Source: Streptococcus infantis (lineage in GTDB: Bacteria > Bacillota > Bacilli > Lactobacillales > Streptococcaceae). From it: a stretch of DNA of 64,000 nucleotides. This document shows positions 1 through 8,080 of this stretch, one piece after another (position 1 is the first letter of the stretch; each line of letters opens with the position of its first letter). The position numbers and the translations under genes are program-made. Location: contig NZ_JYOV01000010.1 of NCBI RefSeq assembly GCF_000963255.1, positions 1 to 64,000 on the forward strand, read 5' to 3'. Under the pieces are notes generated by a model, which saw nothing but the letters and a program-made list of their open reading frames with translations, did no database searches and was not told where the DNA came from.

Positions 1-34
1 CAATGTCATTAAGTTAGTAATCTAACTATTTGAA

Positions 35-91
35 TAGGAGATAGGATTGAGATCATCAAAGTGATTCTCTATCCTATCTTCTATTTTTTTT
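35..91 (+). terminator. Intrinsic terminator at the IS left end
   Basis: Arms 35-52 and 66-83 pair over 16 of 18 positions around a 13-nt loop, followed by T8 at 84-91. On the plus strand this would stop transcription entering the element from outside, which would otherwise run antisense to the transposase. Such end-located terminators are common in insertion sequences. Confidence 0.65.
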
Positions 92-131
92 GCATAACAA
101 ATAAAGGTTTTTTCACCCTATTTTTTGAGAT

Positions 132-1422
132 TTATGTTACTCTATAGATGAAATCAATTACCGATTGGGCCTTTATTTTTCTTGGATATTTTCGATTCGG
201 TCGAATAATAGATAACTGTTTCTTGAGGTAGTTTTTCAACTGGAGAGAAGAAAGGGAACCGTTAAAAAACAAACGGCAGGCATAAGTCGCATCTGAGAAA
301 CACACTTTATATCTTTGTTTTTTGTGACTACTGTCGATGGCAACTTGCGAGGTTACCCAACGACAAAAGTTAAAATTTGTAAATCGGGCAAAGATTTCTT
401 GGAGAATCCCTTCCTTCTTTTTGGCATGAAAATTGACCAAGCCAATACTGTATTTCAGGTCACGAAAACTAGTCTCTATGCCCCATCTGCTGGCGTAGAG
501 ATTTTTTAATTGTTGGACTGAATAGTCTGTATTTGTCACCAAAGTTTCGTATTTTCCTTCTTCCGCTTCTAAACGCACCAAACGAAAAGGAAGTTGGTAT
601 AGTTCAACAGGGTCATGTTTTTGACTTGTTTCTGGAAGAAAATCAAAAGTAGAATTGTGTGGAATAAAATGATAGTCATTGGGGAAATCACGATAAAGTT
701 TTTTGAGCTGATTGGTTTGCTTTCGTGATAATTTTAGAGAAAAGTTTTGATCAAAACACTCTGTATTTGGCAAGTTGAAGGAGGAACGCATGGATTGTTT
801 TCCATCTCGAATTCGGATGATATAAAGCCATCCTTTTTCTTGAAAATGAGCCATGAGATTGTAACTTTCATAGCCTCTATCCATGATAACAAGAGCTTTC
901 TCGAAAGGGAGAAGCCTTCATCATCTGAATCAGAGCTAAGCGCTCATGTTGCGTATGTTTGTCTTGAATAGAAACATCTCTATACACTCCAGTCGTCAAG
1001 TCGTATAGGGCATTTATGTGTATGAGATTATAGGATTTAACATCCGTTTGGGTTTGGATAGAGGTTTCTGTATCCATGGGATTTCGAGGAATACAGATAT
1101 CACTCCCATCTGCAGCGAATATCGGAAGATTGGTGTTAAGTGGAATAGGTGCTGTAAATTCTTTAAATAAGGTATAGAAAGCCTCAGGTTTTATCTGATA
1201 GCGTCTTTGAACAAAGGCTGAATTTGAAACTGTCAGTCTAGCATCTAGTAATTCTTTTGACAGTGATTTTCCTCCCATTCCCAGAATGGTACGAATCATG
1301 GTTTCTAGTGATAACCTTCTTTTACGAGTAAAGGCCTGTTCATCTTGTTTGACGAGCTCAACTTTTTGACCAAGGATACTCTGAATACTCTTATTCAAGT
1401 GGGCTTTTATCTGTTTTATCAT
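132..1422 (-). pseudogene. IS4-family DDE transposase, frameshifted
   Basis: Two overlapping minus-strand frames together make a transposase of about 430 residues, a normal length for IS4. The first (1422-877) holds the first catalytic Asp region, AADGSD near residue 105. The second (884-132) begins MDRGYES, the second Asp region, and contains the IS4 signature Y-x2-R-x3-E-x6-K in YASRWGIETSFRDLK. The first frame runs out as FRESSCYHG-stop, where FEKALVIMDRGYES is expected, so one extra base lies just before the second Asp motif, near 890-900. A genuine inactivating indel or a sequencing error is most likely. A productive +1 recoding site is possible, but no slippery sequence stands out. Confidence 0.8.
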
Positions 1423-1536
1423 AGGAAGTACCTCCTTAACTATCAGTTTAGCACATAAAAAAAGAAACCCAAATACAGAATTGTATTTGAATTTCTTAAC
1501 TTAATGACATTGGGTAAAGTCCAACTTCTTTTTTCT

Positions 1537-2526
1537 TTATTCAACAACTGCTTCAGCAATTTCTTCAGCAGTAATTCCTGCGAAGTAACGGCCTAAGTTA
1601 ATCGTTTGAAGAGCTTTTAGAACATCTTCACGTTCGTATTTAACGCCACGAAGAACATCTTCCACGGCTGCAACATCTTCGATACCAAAGAAGTCACCGT
1701 AAATCTTAACGTCTTGAATTTTTGATTCAATAACATTAGCAAAGATTTCAACCTTACCACTTGGGAATTTAGTTCCACGACGGACATTGTATTCTGGTGA
1801 TTTACCATAGTTCCAGTCCCAAGTTCCAAACTTGGTATCTTTAATACGATTGATTTCAGCCAATTCATCATCTGAAAATACATATTCAGTCATTTCAGGA
1901 TATTCTTTTTTCATGTATTCCAAAAGTAAGTCACGGAATTCTTCGACAGTGATTTTTTCAGGCAGTTCGTCTACGATATTGGTTACTCGTGCTCGAACTG
2001 ATTTAACACCTTTTGATTCGAACTTATCTTTAGAAACCTTAAGTGCGTTAGCTAGGACTGACAAATCCACGTCAAATAGAAGACAACCATGGTGCATGAT
2101 GCGTCCGTTGATATAAGCTTGTGCATTCCCACAGAATTTCTTACCGTCAATCTCAAGGTCATTGCGGCCTGTAAATTCAGCTTTAACACCAAGTTCCGCC
2201 AAAGTGTTGATAACTGGAGTAGAGAAGCTCTTGAAGTCAAAGGCCTTGTTTTCATCTTCTTTTGAAATGATTGTATAGTTGAGGTTGTTCAAATCATGAT
2301 AAACTGCTCCACCACCACTGATACGACGTACTACTTCAATTCCGTGTTCACGAACGTAATCACGGTTGATTTCTTCGATCGTATTTTGGTGACGACCTAC
2401 AATGATAGATGGTTTGTTAATCCAAAGCAGGAAAATTTGATCCTCGTCCAAAAGGTGTTTAAAAGCATATTCCTCTAAAGCAATATTAAAGGCAGTGTCG
2501 TTTGAATGATTGATAATATATTTCAT
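1537..2526 (-). CDS. lplA: Lipoate-protein ligase A
   Basis: This enzyme activates free lipoate with ATP and attaches it to the lipoyl-domain lysine of 2-oxoacid dehydrogenases. At 329 residues it has the usual length of the two-domain LplA. The N-terminal half has the ligase motif RRISGGGAVYHD at about residues 66-77, and FTGRNDLEIDGKKFCGNAQ follows further in. The C-terminal part matches the small accessory domain. It is the last gene of the pdh operon, so the complex and its cofactor-attaching enzyme would be made together. A hairpin without a T-run lies in the 58-bp gap from pdhD. The IS4 element has inserted 24 bp after its stop and may have displaced the native terminator. Confidence 0.93.
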   Translation of the reverse strand: MKYIINHSNDTAFNIALEEYAFKHLLDEDQIFLLWINKPSIIVGRHQNTIEEINRDYVREHGIEVVRRISGGGAVYHDLNNLNYTIISKEDENKAFDFKSFSTPVINTLAELGVKAEFTGRNDLEIDGKKFCGNAQAYINGRIMHHGCLLFDVDLSVLANALKVSKDKFESKGVKSVRARVTNIVDELPEKITVEEFRDLLLEYMKKEYPEMTEYVFSDDELAEINRIKDTKFGTWDWNYGKSPEYNVRRGTKFPSGKVEIFANVIESKIQDVKIYGDFFGIEDVAAVEDVLRGVKYEREDVLKALQTINLGRYFAGITAEEIAEAVVE

Positions 2527-2549
2527 AAGATACCTTCTAATATGATAGA

Positions 2550-2570
2550 GACTGGAAAAAAATTCCAGTC
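2550..2570 (-). other. Intercistronic hairpin between pdhD and lplA
   Basis: GACTGGAA (2550-2557) and TTCCAGTC (2563-2570) form a perfect 8-bp stem around AAAAA. There is no U-run after it in the transcribed direction, so it is more likely an mRNA-processing or stability element than a terminator. Confidence 0.4.
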
Positions 2571-2584
2571 CAATCTATCTATCT

Positions 2585-4288
2585 TTATTTTTTCTTAGGT
2601 GAATGGATAGCCATTCCAAGAACATCCGCAAATGCTTCGTACATTACTTCAGAGTAAGTTGGGTGTCCGTGGATTGTCTTCAGCATTTCTTCAACAGTGA
2701 TTTCCATTTCGATGATACTTGACGCTTCATTGATCAACTCTGCAGCAGCAGGACCAATGATATGAACACCAAGGATTTCACCATATTTCTTGTCTGCAAT
2801 GACTTTAACAAATCCTTGAGCAGCATCAGAAGCAATTGCACGACCGTTTGCTGCAAAGTTGAATTTACCGATCTGGACATCGTATTTCTCACGAGCTTGT
2901 TCTTCAGTCAAACCAACTGCTGCTACTTCTGGAAGTGTGTAGATAGCTGCAGGAGTTAAGTTTAATTTGGCAACAGCGTGGTTGCCTTTAAGAGCATTTT
3001 CAGCTGCTACTTCACCCATACGGAAGGCAGCGTGAGCCAACATCTTAGTACCGTTGATATCACCTGGTGCATAAATACCAGGAACAGAAGTTTCCATGTA
3101 CTCGTTAACCTTGATACGACCACGGTCTAACTCAAACTCAACTTCTCCGATACCTTCAAGATCTGGAACACGACCGATTGAAAGAAGGGCTTTATTTGCG
3201 ATGATATCATCTTTTCCTTCAACCTTGATACGGAGTTTGCCATTTTCTTCAATGATTTCTTGAAGTTTAGTACCTGTCAAGATAGTCATACCTTTACGTT
3301 CAAGAATCAAACGAAGGTTTTTAGATACTTCAGCATCCATAGCTGGAACAATGCGATCCATCATTTCGATAACAGTAACTTTTGAACCGAATGTCATGAA
3401 GGCTTGACCAAGTTCGATACCAACAACCCCACCACCGATGATAACTAGGCTTTCTGGTACTTCGTTCATTTCAAGGATGTCATCACTAGTCATCACAAGA
3501 GATGATTCCATACCAGGAACGTTGATTTTGCTTACTTTTGAACCACCAGCAAGGATGATCTTCTTAGTTTCAAGCAATTCAGAACCATTTACCAAGACAT
3601 TCTTATCTTTAGTAATAGTACCGATACCTTTATGAACATCAACTCCATAGCTACGAAGTAATCCTGCAACACCACCAACAAGAGTATTAACAACCTTAGA
3701 TTTAGTTTCTAATAGTTTTTCCATATCAACAGTGAAGTTAGGATTTTCAATCACGATACCACGATTTGCTGCATGACCGATATTCTCGATAATTTCAGCG
3801 TTATGGAGGTAAGTCTTAGTTGGAATACATCCGCGGTTCAAGCAAGTACCACCAAGTTCAGATTTCTCAACAAGAGCAACCTTACCACCTAATTGTGCAG
3901 CTTTAATTGCAGATACATAACCAGCAGGTCCACCACCGATAACAACGATATCGTAAGCATCATCGCTCTTACCATCATCGTTTGAAGCACTTGCAGCAGG
4001 TGCTGGACTAGCTTCAGGTGCTGCTGCGCCAGCTGTTGGGATATTCTCCCCTTCTTCCCCAAGATAACCGATAACTTCAGTAACAGGGACAGTTTCTCCA
4101 TCACCTTTAAGGATAGCGATCAAGTAACCATCTTCTTCGGCTTCCAATTCCATGCTGACTTTGTCAGTCATGATTTCCAAAAGGATTTCTCCTTCTTTTA
4201 CAAATTCTCCGACTTTTTTATTCCATTGGACGATTTGTCCTTCTGTCATATCCACGCCGGCTTTTGGCATAATTACTTCTAAGGCCAT
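2585..4288 (-). CDS. pdhD: Dihydrolipoyl dehydrogenase (E3) with N-terminal lipoyl domain
   Basis: E3 reoxidises dihydrolipoamide with NAD+ in the 2-oxoacid dehydrogenase complex. Residues 1-80 are a complete lipoyl domain with the lipoylation motif TDKVS (Lys43). An Ala/Pro-rich linker spans about 85-108. The flavoprotein follows: FAD motif VVIGGGPAG near 114, redox cysteines GGTCLNRGCIPTK (Cys148 and Cys153), an NAD-binding IIGGGVVG, and the C-terminal catalytic HGHPTYSE near 540. At 567 residues it exceeds a plain E3 (about 470) by exactly the lipoyl domain plus linker. The E2 encoded just upstream lacks a lipoyl domain, so this one must carry the swinging arm. Pneumococcus is known to have the same arrangement, sometimes annotated as acetoin dehydrogenase. 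Confidence 0.95.
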   Translation of the reverse strand: MALEVIMPKAGVDMTEGQIVQWNKKVGEFVKEGEILLEIMTDKVSMELEAEEDGYLIAILKGDGETVPVTEVIGYLGEEGENIPTAGAAAPEASPAPAASASNDDGKSDDAYDIVVIGGGPAGYVSAIKAAQLGGKVALVEKSELGGTCLNRGCIPTKTYLHNAEIIENIGHAANRGIVIENPNFTVDMEKLLETKSKVVNTLVGGVAGLLRSYGVDVHKGIGTITKDKNVLVNGSELLETKKIILAGGSKVSKINVPGMESSLVMTSDDILEMNEVPESLVIIGGGVVGIELGQAFMTFGSKVTVIEMMDRIVPAMDAEVSKNLRLILERKGMTILTGTKLQEIIEENGKLRIKVEGKDDIIANKALLSIGRVPDLEGIGEVEFELDRGRIKVNEYMETSVPGIYAPGDINGTKMLAHAAFRMGEVAAENALKGNHAVAKLNLTPAAIYTLPEVAAVGLTEEQAREKYDVQIGKFNFAANGRAIASDAAQGFVKVIADKKYGEILGVHIIGPAAAELINEASSIIEMEITVEEMLKTIHGHPTYSEVMYEAFADVLGMAIHSPKKK

Positions 4289-4327
4289 ATCTTACTTCCT
4301 TTATCTATATTTCTAATAATAAATACT

Positions 4328-5371
4328 TTAAACCAACATTGAGATTGGGTTTTCAATCAAAGCTTTCAAGTCTTTCATAAACTTAGCACCAGCCATACCA
4401 TCTACGACACGGTGGTCAATTGTCAATCCAAGACTCATAATTGGACGAATCACGATTTCACCATTTACTACAACCGGTTTTTCAACTGTTGAGCTAACAC
4501 CGAGGATGGCTGAGTTCGGTTGGTTGATGATAGGACCAAATGATTGAACACCAAACATTCCCAAGTTACTGATGGTGAAAGTTGAATTTTGCAATTCGCT
4601 AGGAGCTAGTTTACCATCCAAAGTACGTCCGATCACATCTTTAAATGCAACTACCAACTCAGACAAGCTCATTTTTTCTGCATTATAGACAACTGGTGTC
4701 ATCAATCCATTATCCATACCAACTGCCATCGCAAGGTTGACATAATTGTGAGTAATAATTGTCTTACCATCTTCAGTTAATGAAGCGTTGATGTAAGGGT
4801 GTTTCATAAGAGTCTTAACAACCGCAAGTGAAAGCAAGTCTGTAACAGTAATTTTCTTACCAGTTGCTTCCATGATTGGATCAAGGACTTTCTTACGAAG
4901 GGCCAACATTTGAGACATATCAACATCGTAGTTAAGCGTGAAGGTTGGTGCAGTCAAGTAAGATTCAACCATACGTTGAGCAATAACCTTACGCATCGGT
5001 GTCATTGGAATACGCTCGATTTCACCATAAGGAGTTACGTTATCTGGGACTTCTTCCACTTTCTCGATTTGAGAAGGAGACTTAATCGTATCGTTTTCGA
5101 TATTTTCAGGAAGGAAAGCTAAAACATCCTTCTTCATAATCTTACCACGATGACCAGTTCCTTGGATTTCTTGCCATGCAATGTTATGTTCAAGGGCAAT
5201 TCGTTTTGCAAGTGGCGAAATGCGAACCACATTAGTGTCTTTAAATGTTTCCACGTCTTCTTTGTGGACACGACCGTTTGCGCCTGAGCCAGAAACATCG
5301 TAGAGATTAATTCCTAAATCATCTGCTAATTTTCTAGCCGCAGGAGTCGCTCTTAGCTTATCATCAGCCAT
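4328..5371 (-). CDS. pdhC: Dihydrolipoamide acyltransferase (E2) lacking a lipoyl domain
   Basis: E2 is the acyltransferase core of the dehydrogenase complex. The protein opens directly with two peripheral-subunit-binding domains: about 6-43 (TPAARKLADDLGI...GRVHKEDV) and about 50-88 (SPLAKRIALEHNI...GKIMKKDV). A linker and the catalytic domain follow, ending in the active-site motif DHRVVDG (His320, Asp324). A usual E2 starts with one or more lipoyl domains; none is present in these 347 residues and no frame upstream could supply one. The start is supported by GGAGAGG just upstream. The binding domains are duplicated and the lipoyl domain is on E3. Confidence 0.94.
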   Translation of the reverse strand: MADDKLRATPAARKLADDLGINLYDVSGSGANGRVHKEDVETFKDTNVVRISPLAKRIALEHNIAWQEIQGTGHRGKIMKKDVLAFLPENIENDTIKSPSQIEKVEEVPDNVTPYGEIERIPMTPMRKVIAQRMVESYLTAPTFTLNYDVDMSQMLALRKKVLDPIMEATGKKITVTDLLSLAVVKTLMKHPYINASLTEDGKTIITHNYVNLAMAVGMDNGLMTPVVYNAEKMSLSELVVAFKDVIGRTLDGKLAPSELQNSTFTISNLGMFGVQSFGPIINQPNSAILGVSSTVEKPVVVNGEIVIRPIMSLGLTIDHRVVDGMAGAKFMKDLKALIENPISMLV

Positions 5372-5385
5372 GACCTCTCCTATTC

Positions 5386-5620
5386 TATACTAAGATATCA
5401 AGGACGTAGAGGACAAAGAAAAAATAGGAGATTGACGCTGTGTTCGATGAACACGAGGAAATCTATCTTTTTTTCACAGTCCTCCGTCCGGATTCAGTTA
5501 CAATGATACTAAGGGCGTCAAAAGTCACAGTGAAAATAGGAAACTTGACGAAGAAACTTTAGTTTCTAGGAAAGTTTATCTTTTTCACACAGACTTAGCC
5601 CGAATTCAACTCTACAAGCA
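5386..5620. repeat. Two tandem hairpin-forming repeat units
   Basis: Two units of about 115 bp start TACTAAG (5389 and 5508) and share AAAATAGGA, TTGACG, a TTTATC/TCTATC-TTTTT-CACA block and a closing stem. Each folds into a long imperfect hairpin. Unit 1 ends in GTGTTC-GAT-GAACAC; unit 2 ends in GAAACT-TT-AGTTTC. The apical stem sequence has changed on both arms while pairing is kept. The repeats lie inside the pdh operon between pdhB and pdhC. They resemble interspersed repeats of Mitis-group genomes, but they do not match the BOX sequence and I cannot name them. Confidence 0.6.
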
Positions 5621-5860
5621 ACTTGGACACGGAACGTGTCTCAAGTTGCTACGGTTGCCGCTATCGAGCGGCCAACCTAGTAGACTTACTAAGTTTTTTG
5701 CCAAATATTATCGATTCGTCAAAAAACTGTCGCAACTATACAATCAACTTGGATACAAAATATATCTCAAGTTACAACTGTTGTAGCTATCAAGCGATCA
5801 ACCTAGTAGTCTTACTAAGTCACTCATCGAATGATAACGATTCGATTCGTTCCTTGTCGC
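5617..5860. repeat. Second tandem pair, dyad-rich repeats of about 120 bp
   Basis: Two imperfect copies (about 5617-5733 and 5743-5860) share CAACTTGGA, CTCAAGTT, GCTATC, CAACCTAGTAG, CTTACTAAGT and a final TGTCGC. Copy 1 has a near-perfect 15-bp hairpin at 5617-5650 and a second at 5653-5677 (GGTTGCCGCT/AGCGGCCAACC). Copy 2 is more degraded. No RBS or convincing protein is present. Together with the preceding units they fill the whole 551-bp gap between pdhC and pdhB. Confidence 0.6.
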
Positions 5861-5922
5861 TTTTTATCAATTTAAAACGAAAGATAAAATACTAATGCAT
5901 ATTACATAATTTATGTTATGTA

Positions 5923-6915
5923 TTATTGTTTGTTGTGAGTTTTACGAATGGCATCTTTGATGCTTTCAACTGTCGGAATCATTGCATTTTCAAGATTTTG
6001 TGCGTAAGGCATTGGCACATCTTCTCCTGCGCAACGACGAATAGGTGCATCTAAATAATCAAATGCTTCTGATTCCGAAATGATAGCTGAGATTTCACCA
6101 ATATAGCCGCTTGTTTTGTGGGCATCATTGACAAGAACTACTTTTCCTGTTTTCTTAATTGAGTTAATGATGATTTCTTTATCAAGTGGAACCAAAGTAC
6201 GTGGGTCTACTACTTCTACAGAGATTCCTTCTTCAGCCAATTCTTCAGCTGCTTGCATGACACGACGAAGCATTTTACCGTAGGTTACTACTGTTACATC
6301 AGTACCTTCGCGTTTGATTTCTCCGACACCAAGTGGGATAGTATAGTCTGGATCAACAGGAACTTCACCTTTTTGGTTAAATTCAGATTTGTATTCAAGA
6401 ATGATAACAGGGTTGTTATCGCGAATAGAAGACTTGAGAAGTCCCTTCATATCAGCTGGTGTACCTGGAGCTACTACTTTCAATCCTGGGATATGCGTAA
6501 ACCATGTTTCTAATGATTGTGAGTGTTGTGCTGCAGAACCTACACCATTACCAGCTGCACAGCGGATTGTCATTGGTACTTGACCTTTTCCACCAAACAT
6601 ATAACGAGTTTTTGCTGCTTGGTTAACGATAGCATCCATGGCAATTACAGAAAAGTCCATGAAGGTCATATCAACGATTGGACGAAGACCAGTCATAGCT
6701 GCACCAGCAGCTGCACCAGAAATAGCAGCTTCTGAAATAGGACAGTCACGTACACGTTCTGGTCCAAATTCTTCAAGCATACCTACAGATGTACCAAAGT
6801 CTCCACCAAAGACACCTACATCTTCACCCATCAAGAGTACATTTTTATCGCGACGCATTTCCTCAGACATTGCAAGGATAATGGTATCGCGGAAAGACAT
6901 TAATTTAGTTTCCAT
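5923..6915 (-). CDS. pdhB: 2-oxoacid dehydrogenase E1 beta subunit
   Basis: This is the beta chain of the thiamine-diphosphate E1 that decarboxylates the 2-oxoacid (pyruvate or, by older annotation, acetoin) and acylates the lipoyl arm. At 330 residues it has the family length. It shows the conserved GEDVGVFGG near residue 31, DCPISEAAISGAAAGAAMTG, PVIILEYK and the C-terminal VVDPRTLVPLDKE. It ends 551 bp before pdhC, an unusually large gap for an operon, filled by repeats. Its start lies 17 bp after the pdhA stop, so the two E1 chains are co-translated. Assigning pyruvate as the substrate is inference. Confidence 0.95.
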   Translation of the reverse strand: METKLMSFRDTIILAMSEEMRRDKNVLLMGEDVGVFGGDFGTSVGMLEEFGPERVRDCPISEAAISGAAAGAAMTGLRPIVDMTFMDFSVIAMDAIVNQAAKTRYMFGGKGQVPMTIRCAAGNGVGSAAQHSQSLETWFTHIPGLKVVAPGTPADMKGLLKSSIRDNNPVIILEYKSEFNQKGEVPVDPDYTIPLGVGEIKREGTDVTVVTYGKMLRRVMQAAEELAEEGISVEVVDPRTLVPLDKEIIINSIKKTGKVVLVNDAHKTSGYIGEISAIISESEAFDYLDAPIRRCAGEDVPMPYAQNLENAMIPTVESIKDAIRKTHNKQ

Positions 6916-6932
6916 ATTTTCTCTACTTCTCC

Positions 6933-7901
6933 TTAGTCTGCGTAAATATCTTCAAATGCTGATTCTAGTGGAGGGAATGGACTTTCTTCTGCAAATTTAA
7001 CAGATGCCTCCACTGCTTCCTTAACTTGTGCTTGAATTTCTTCAAGTTCCTCTGCACTAGCAATCTTGTTCTCAACAAGGTACTTGCGAAGATTTTCGAT
7101 TGGGTCTTTTTGTTTCCACTCTTCTACTTCTTCACGTGTACGATATTTACCTGGGTCTGAAGATGAGTGACCAAGCCAACGGTAGGTTACACTCTCAATC
7201 AAGACAGGACCTTTACCAGAGCGAACATGATCGACTGCCTTTTTAAATCCTTCGTAGACATCGATTACATTGTTACCATCTTCGATAAACATACCAGGAA
7301 TACCGTAAGCTGCGCTACGTTCATGGATATGTTGAACATTGGTCATTTTCTTAATATCTGCTGAAATTCCGTAACCATTATTGATACAGTAGAAAATTAC
7401 TGGGAGATTCCAGATTGACGCCATATTCACCGCTTCGTGGAATACACCTTCGTTTGTTGCACCGTCACCAAAGAAGCAGACAACGATTTTACCAGTGTTT
7501 TTCATTTGTTGAGTAAGGGCAGCACCTACTGCGATTCCCATACCACCACCTACAATACCGTTGGCACCAAGGTTACCTGCATCAAGATCGGCGATGTGCA
7601 TTGATCCACCTTTACCTTTACAAGTTCCGGTATACTTACCTAGGATTTCAGCCATCATGCCATTAAGGTCAATACCTTTAGCGATGGCTTGACCGTGACC
7701 ACGGTGATTTGAAGTGATCAGATCATTTGCGTTTAGAGCTAACATAGCTCCGACGTTAGCAGCTTCCTCACCAACAGAAAAGTGCGTCATACCGGGCACT
7801 TTTCCTTTTTTTACTAATTGAGCAATTTTTAAGTCCATACGACGAATTTCTTCCATCTTACGGAACATCTCAAGCAAAAGATTTTTATCTAAAGTTGACA
7901 T
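6933..7901 (-). CDS. pdhA: 2-oxoacid dehydrogenase E1 alpha subunit
   Basis: This is the alpha chain of the E1 component. It carries the thiamine-diphosphate motif GDGATNEG at about 145-152, closing with NN at 174-175, the standard spacing. Upstream are TSNHRGHGQAIAKG and GKGGSMHIAD, typical of E1 alpha. The length of 322 residues fits the family. It is the first gene of the operon, with AGAAAGG before the ATG and a clear sigma-A promoter 36-65 bp upstream. The operon order alpha, beta, E2, E3, lipoate ligase is preserved. Confidence 0.95.
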   Translation of the reverse strand: MSTLDKNLLLEMFRKMEEIRRMDLKIAQLVKKGKVPGMTHFSVGEEAANVGAMLALNANDLITSNHRGHGQAIAKGIDLNGMMAEILGKYTGTCKGKGGSMHIADLDAGNLGANGIVGGGMGIAVGAALTQQMKNTGKIVVCFFGDGATNEGVFHEAVNMASIWNLPVIFYCINNGYGISADIKKMTNVQHIHERSAAYGIPGMFIEDGNNVIDVYEGFKKAVDHVRSGKGPVLIESVTYRWLGHSSSDPGKYRTREEVEEWKQKDPIENLRKYLVENKIASAEELEEIQAQVKEAVEASVKFAEESPFPPLESAFEDIYAD

Positions 7902-7937
7902 AATCTTGCCTTTCTAAGTTTAAATTCTTATAGTTCT

Positions 7938-7966
7938 ATTTTACTTTATAGGTTAATTAGTGTCAA
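7938..7966 (-). promoter_or_regulatory. Sigma-A promoter of the pdh operon
   Basis: On the minus strand TTGACA (7961-7966), 17 bp and TAAAAT (7938-7943) form a near-consensus promoter. Transcription would start about 30 nt before the pdhA ATG. No obvious operator dyad overlaps it. Confidence 0.8.
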
Positions 7967-7994
7967 AAAATATGCTTGCAATTTTTCACAATAT

Positions 7995-8031
7995 AAAAAA
8001 AGAAAAGTCAGTAAAATCAAGACTTTTCTTT
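7995..8031 (-). terminator. Terminator of the ung-mutX-pyrC-MATE unit
   Basis: AAAGAAAAGTC (7999-8009) pairs perfectly with GACTTTTCTTT (8021-8031), with a T-run continuing on the minus strand. It lies about 50 bp after the MATE gene stop and just upstream of the pdh promoter. Confidence 0.75.
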
Positions 8032-8080
8032 ATATAAAATACAAATTTCACAAGCTGTTTTTTCATCATTTTTCAACAAA

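Larger units (their letters stand above)
1..1512 (-). mobile_element. IS4-family insertion sequence
   Basis: Both ends carry the same 16-bp terminal inverted repeat: CAATGTCATTAAGTTA reads inward from base 1, and its complement ends at base 1512. Between them lies one transposase reading frame on the minus strand, broken by a frameshift. The right end lies 24 bp beyond the lplA stop codon. The left end coincides with the window edge, so the outermost bases and any target-site duplication cannot be checked. The size of about 1.5 kb and the transposase motifs fit the IS4 family; I do not recognise the exact named element. Confidence 0.85.

Noticed and set aside
315-971. Plus-strand frames opposite the IS4 transposase
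   Set aside because: Antisense shadows of the transposase reading frame without RBS.
5623-5895. Plus-strand 90-codon frame between pdhC and pdhB
   Set aside because: It spans the tandem repeats; the repeated codons follow the DNA repeats and there is no ribosome site.
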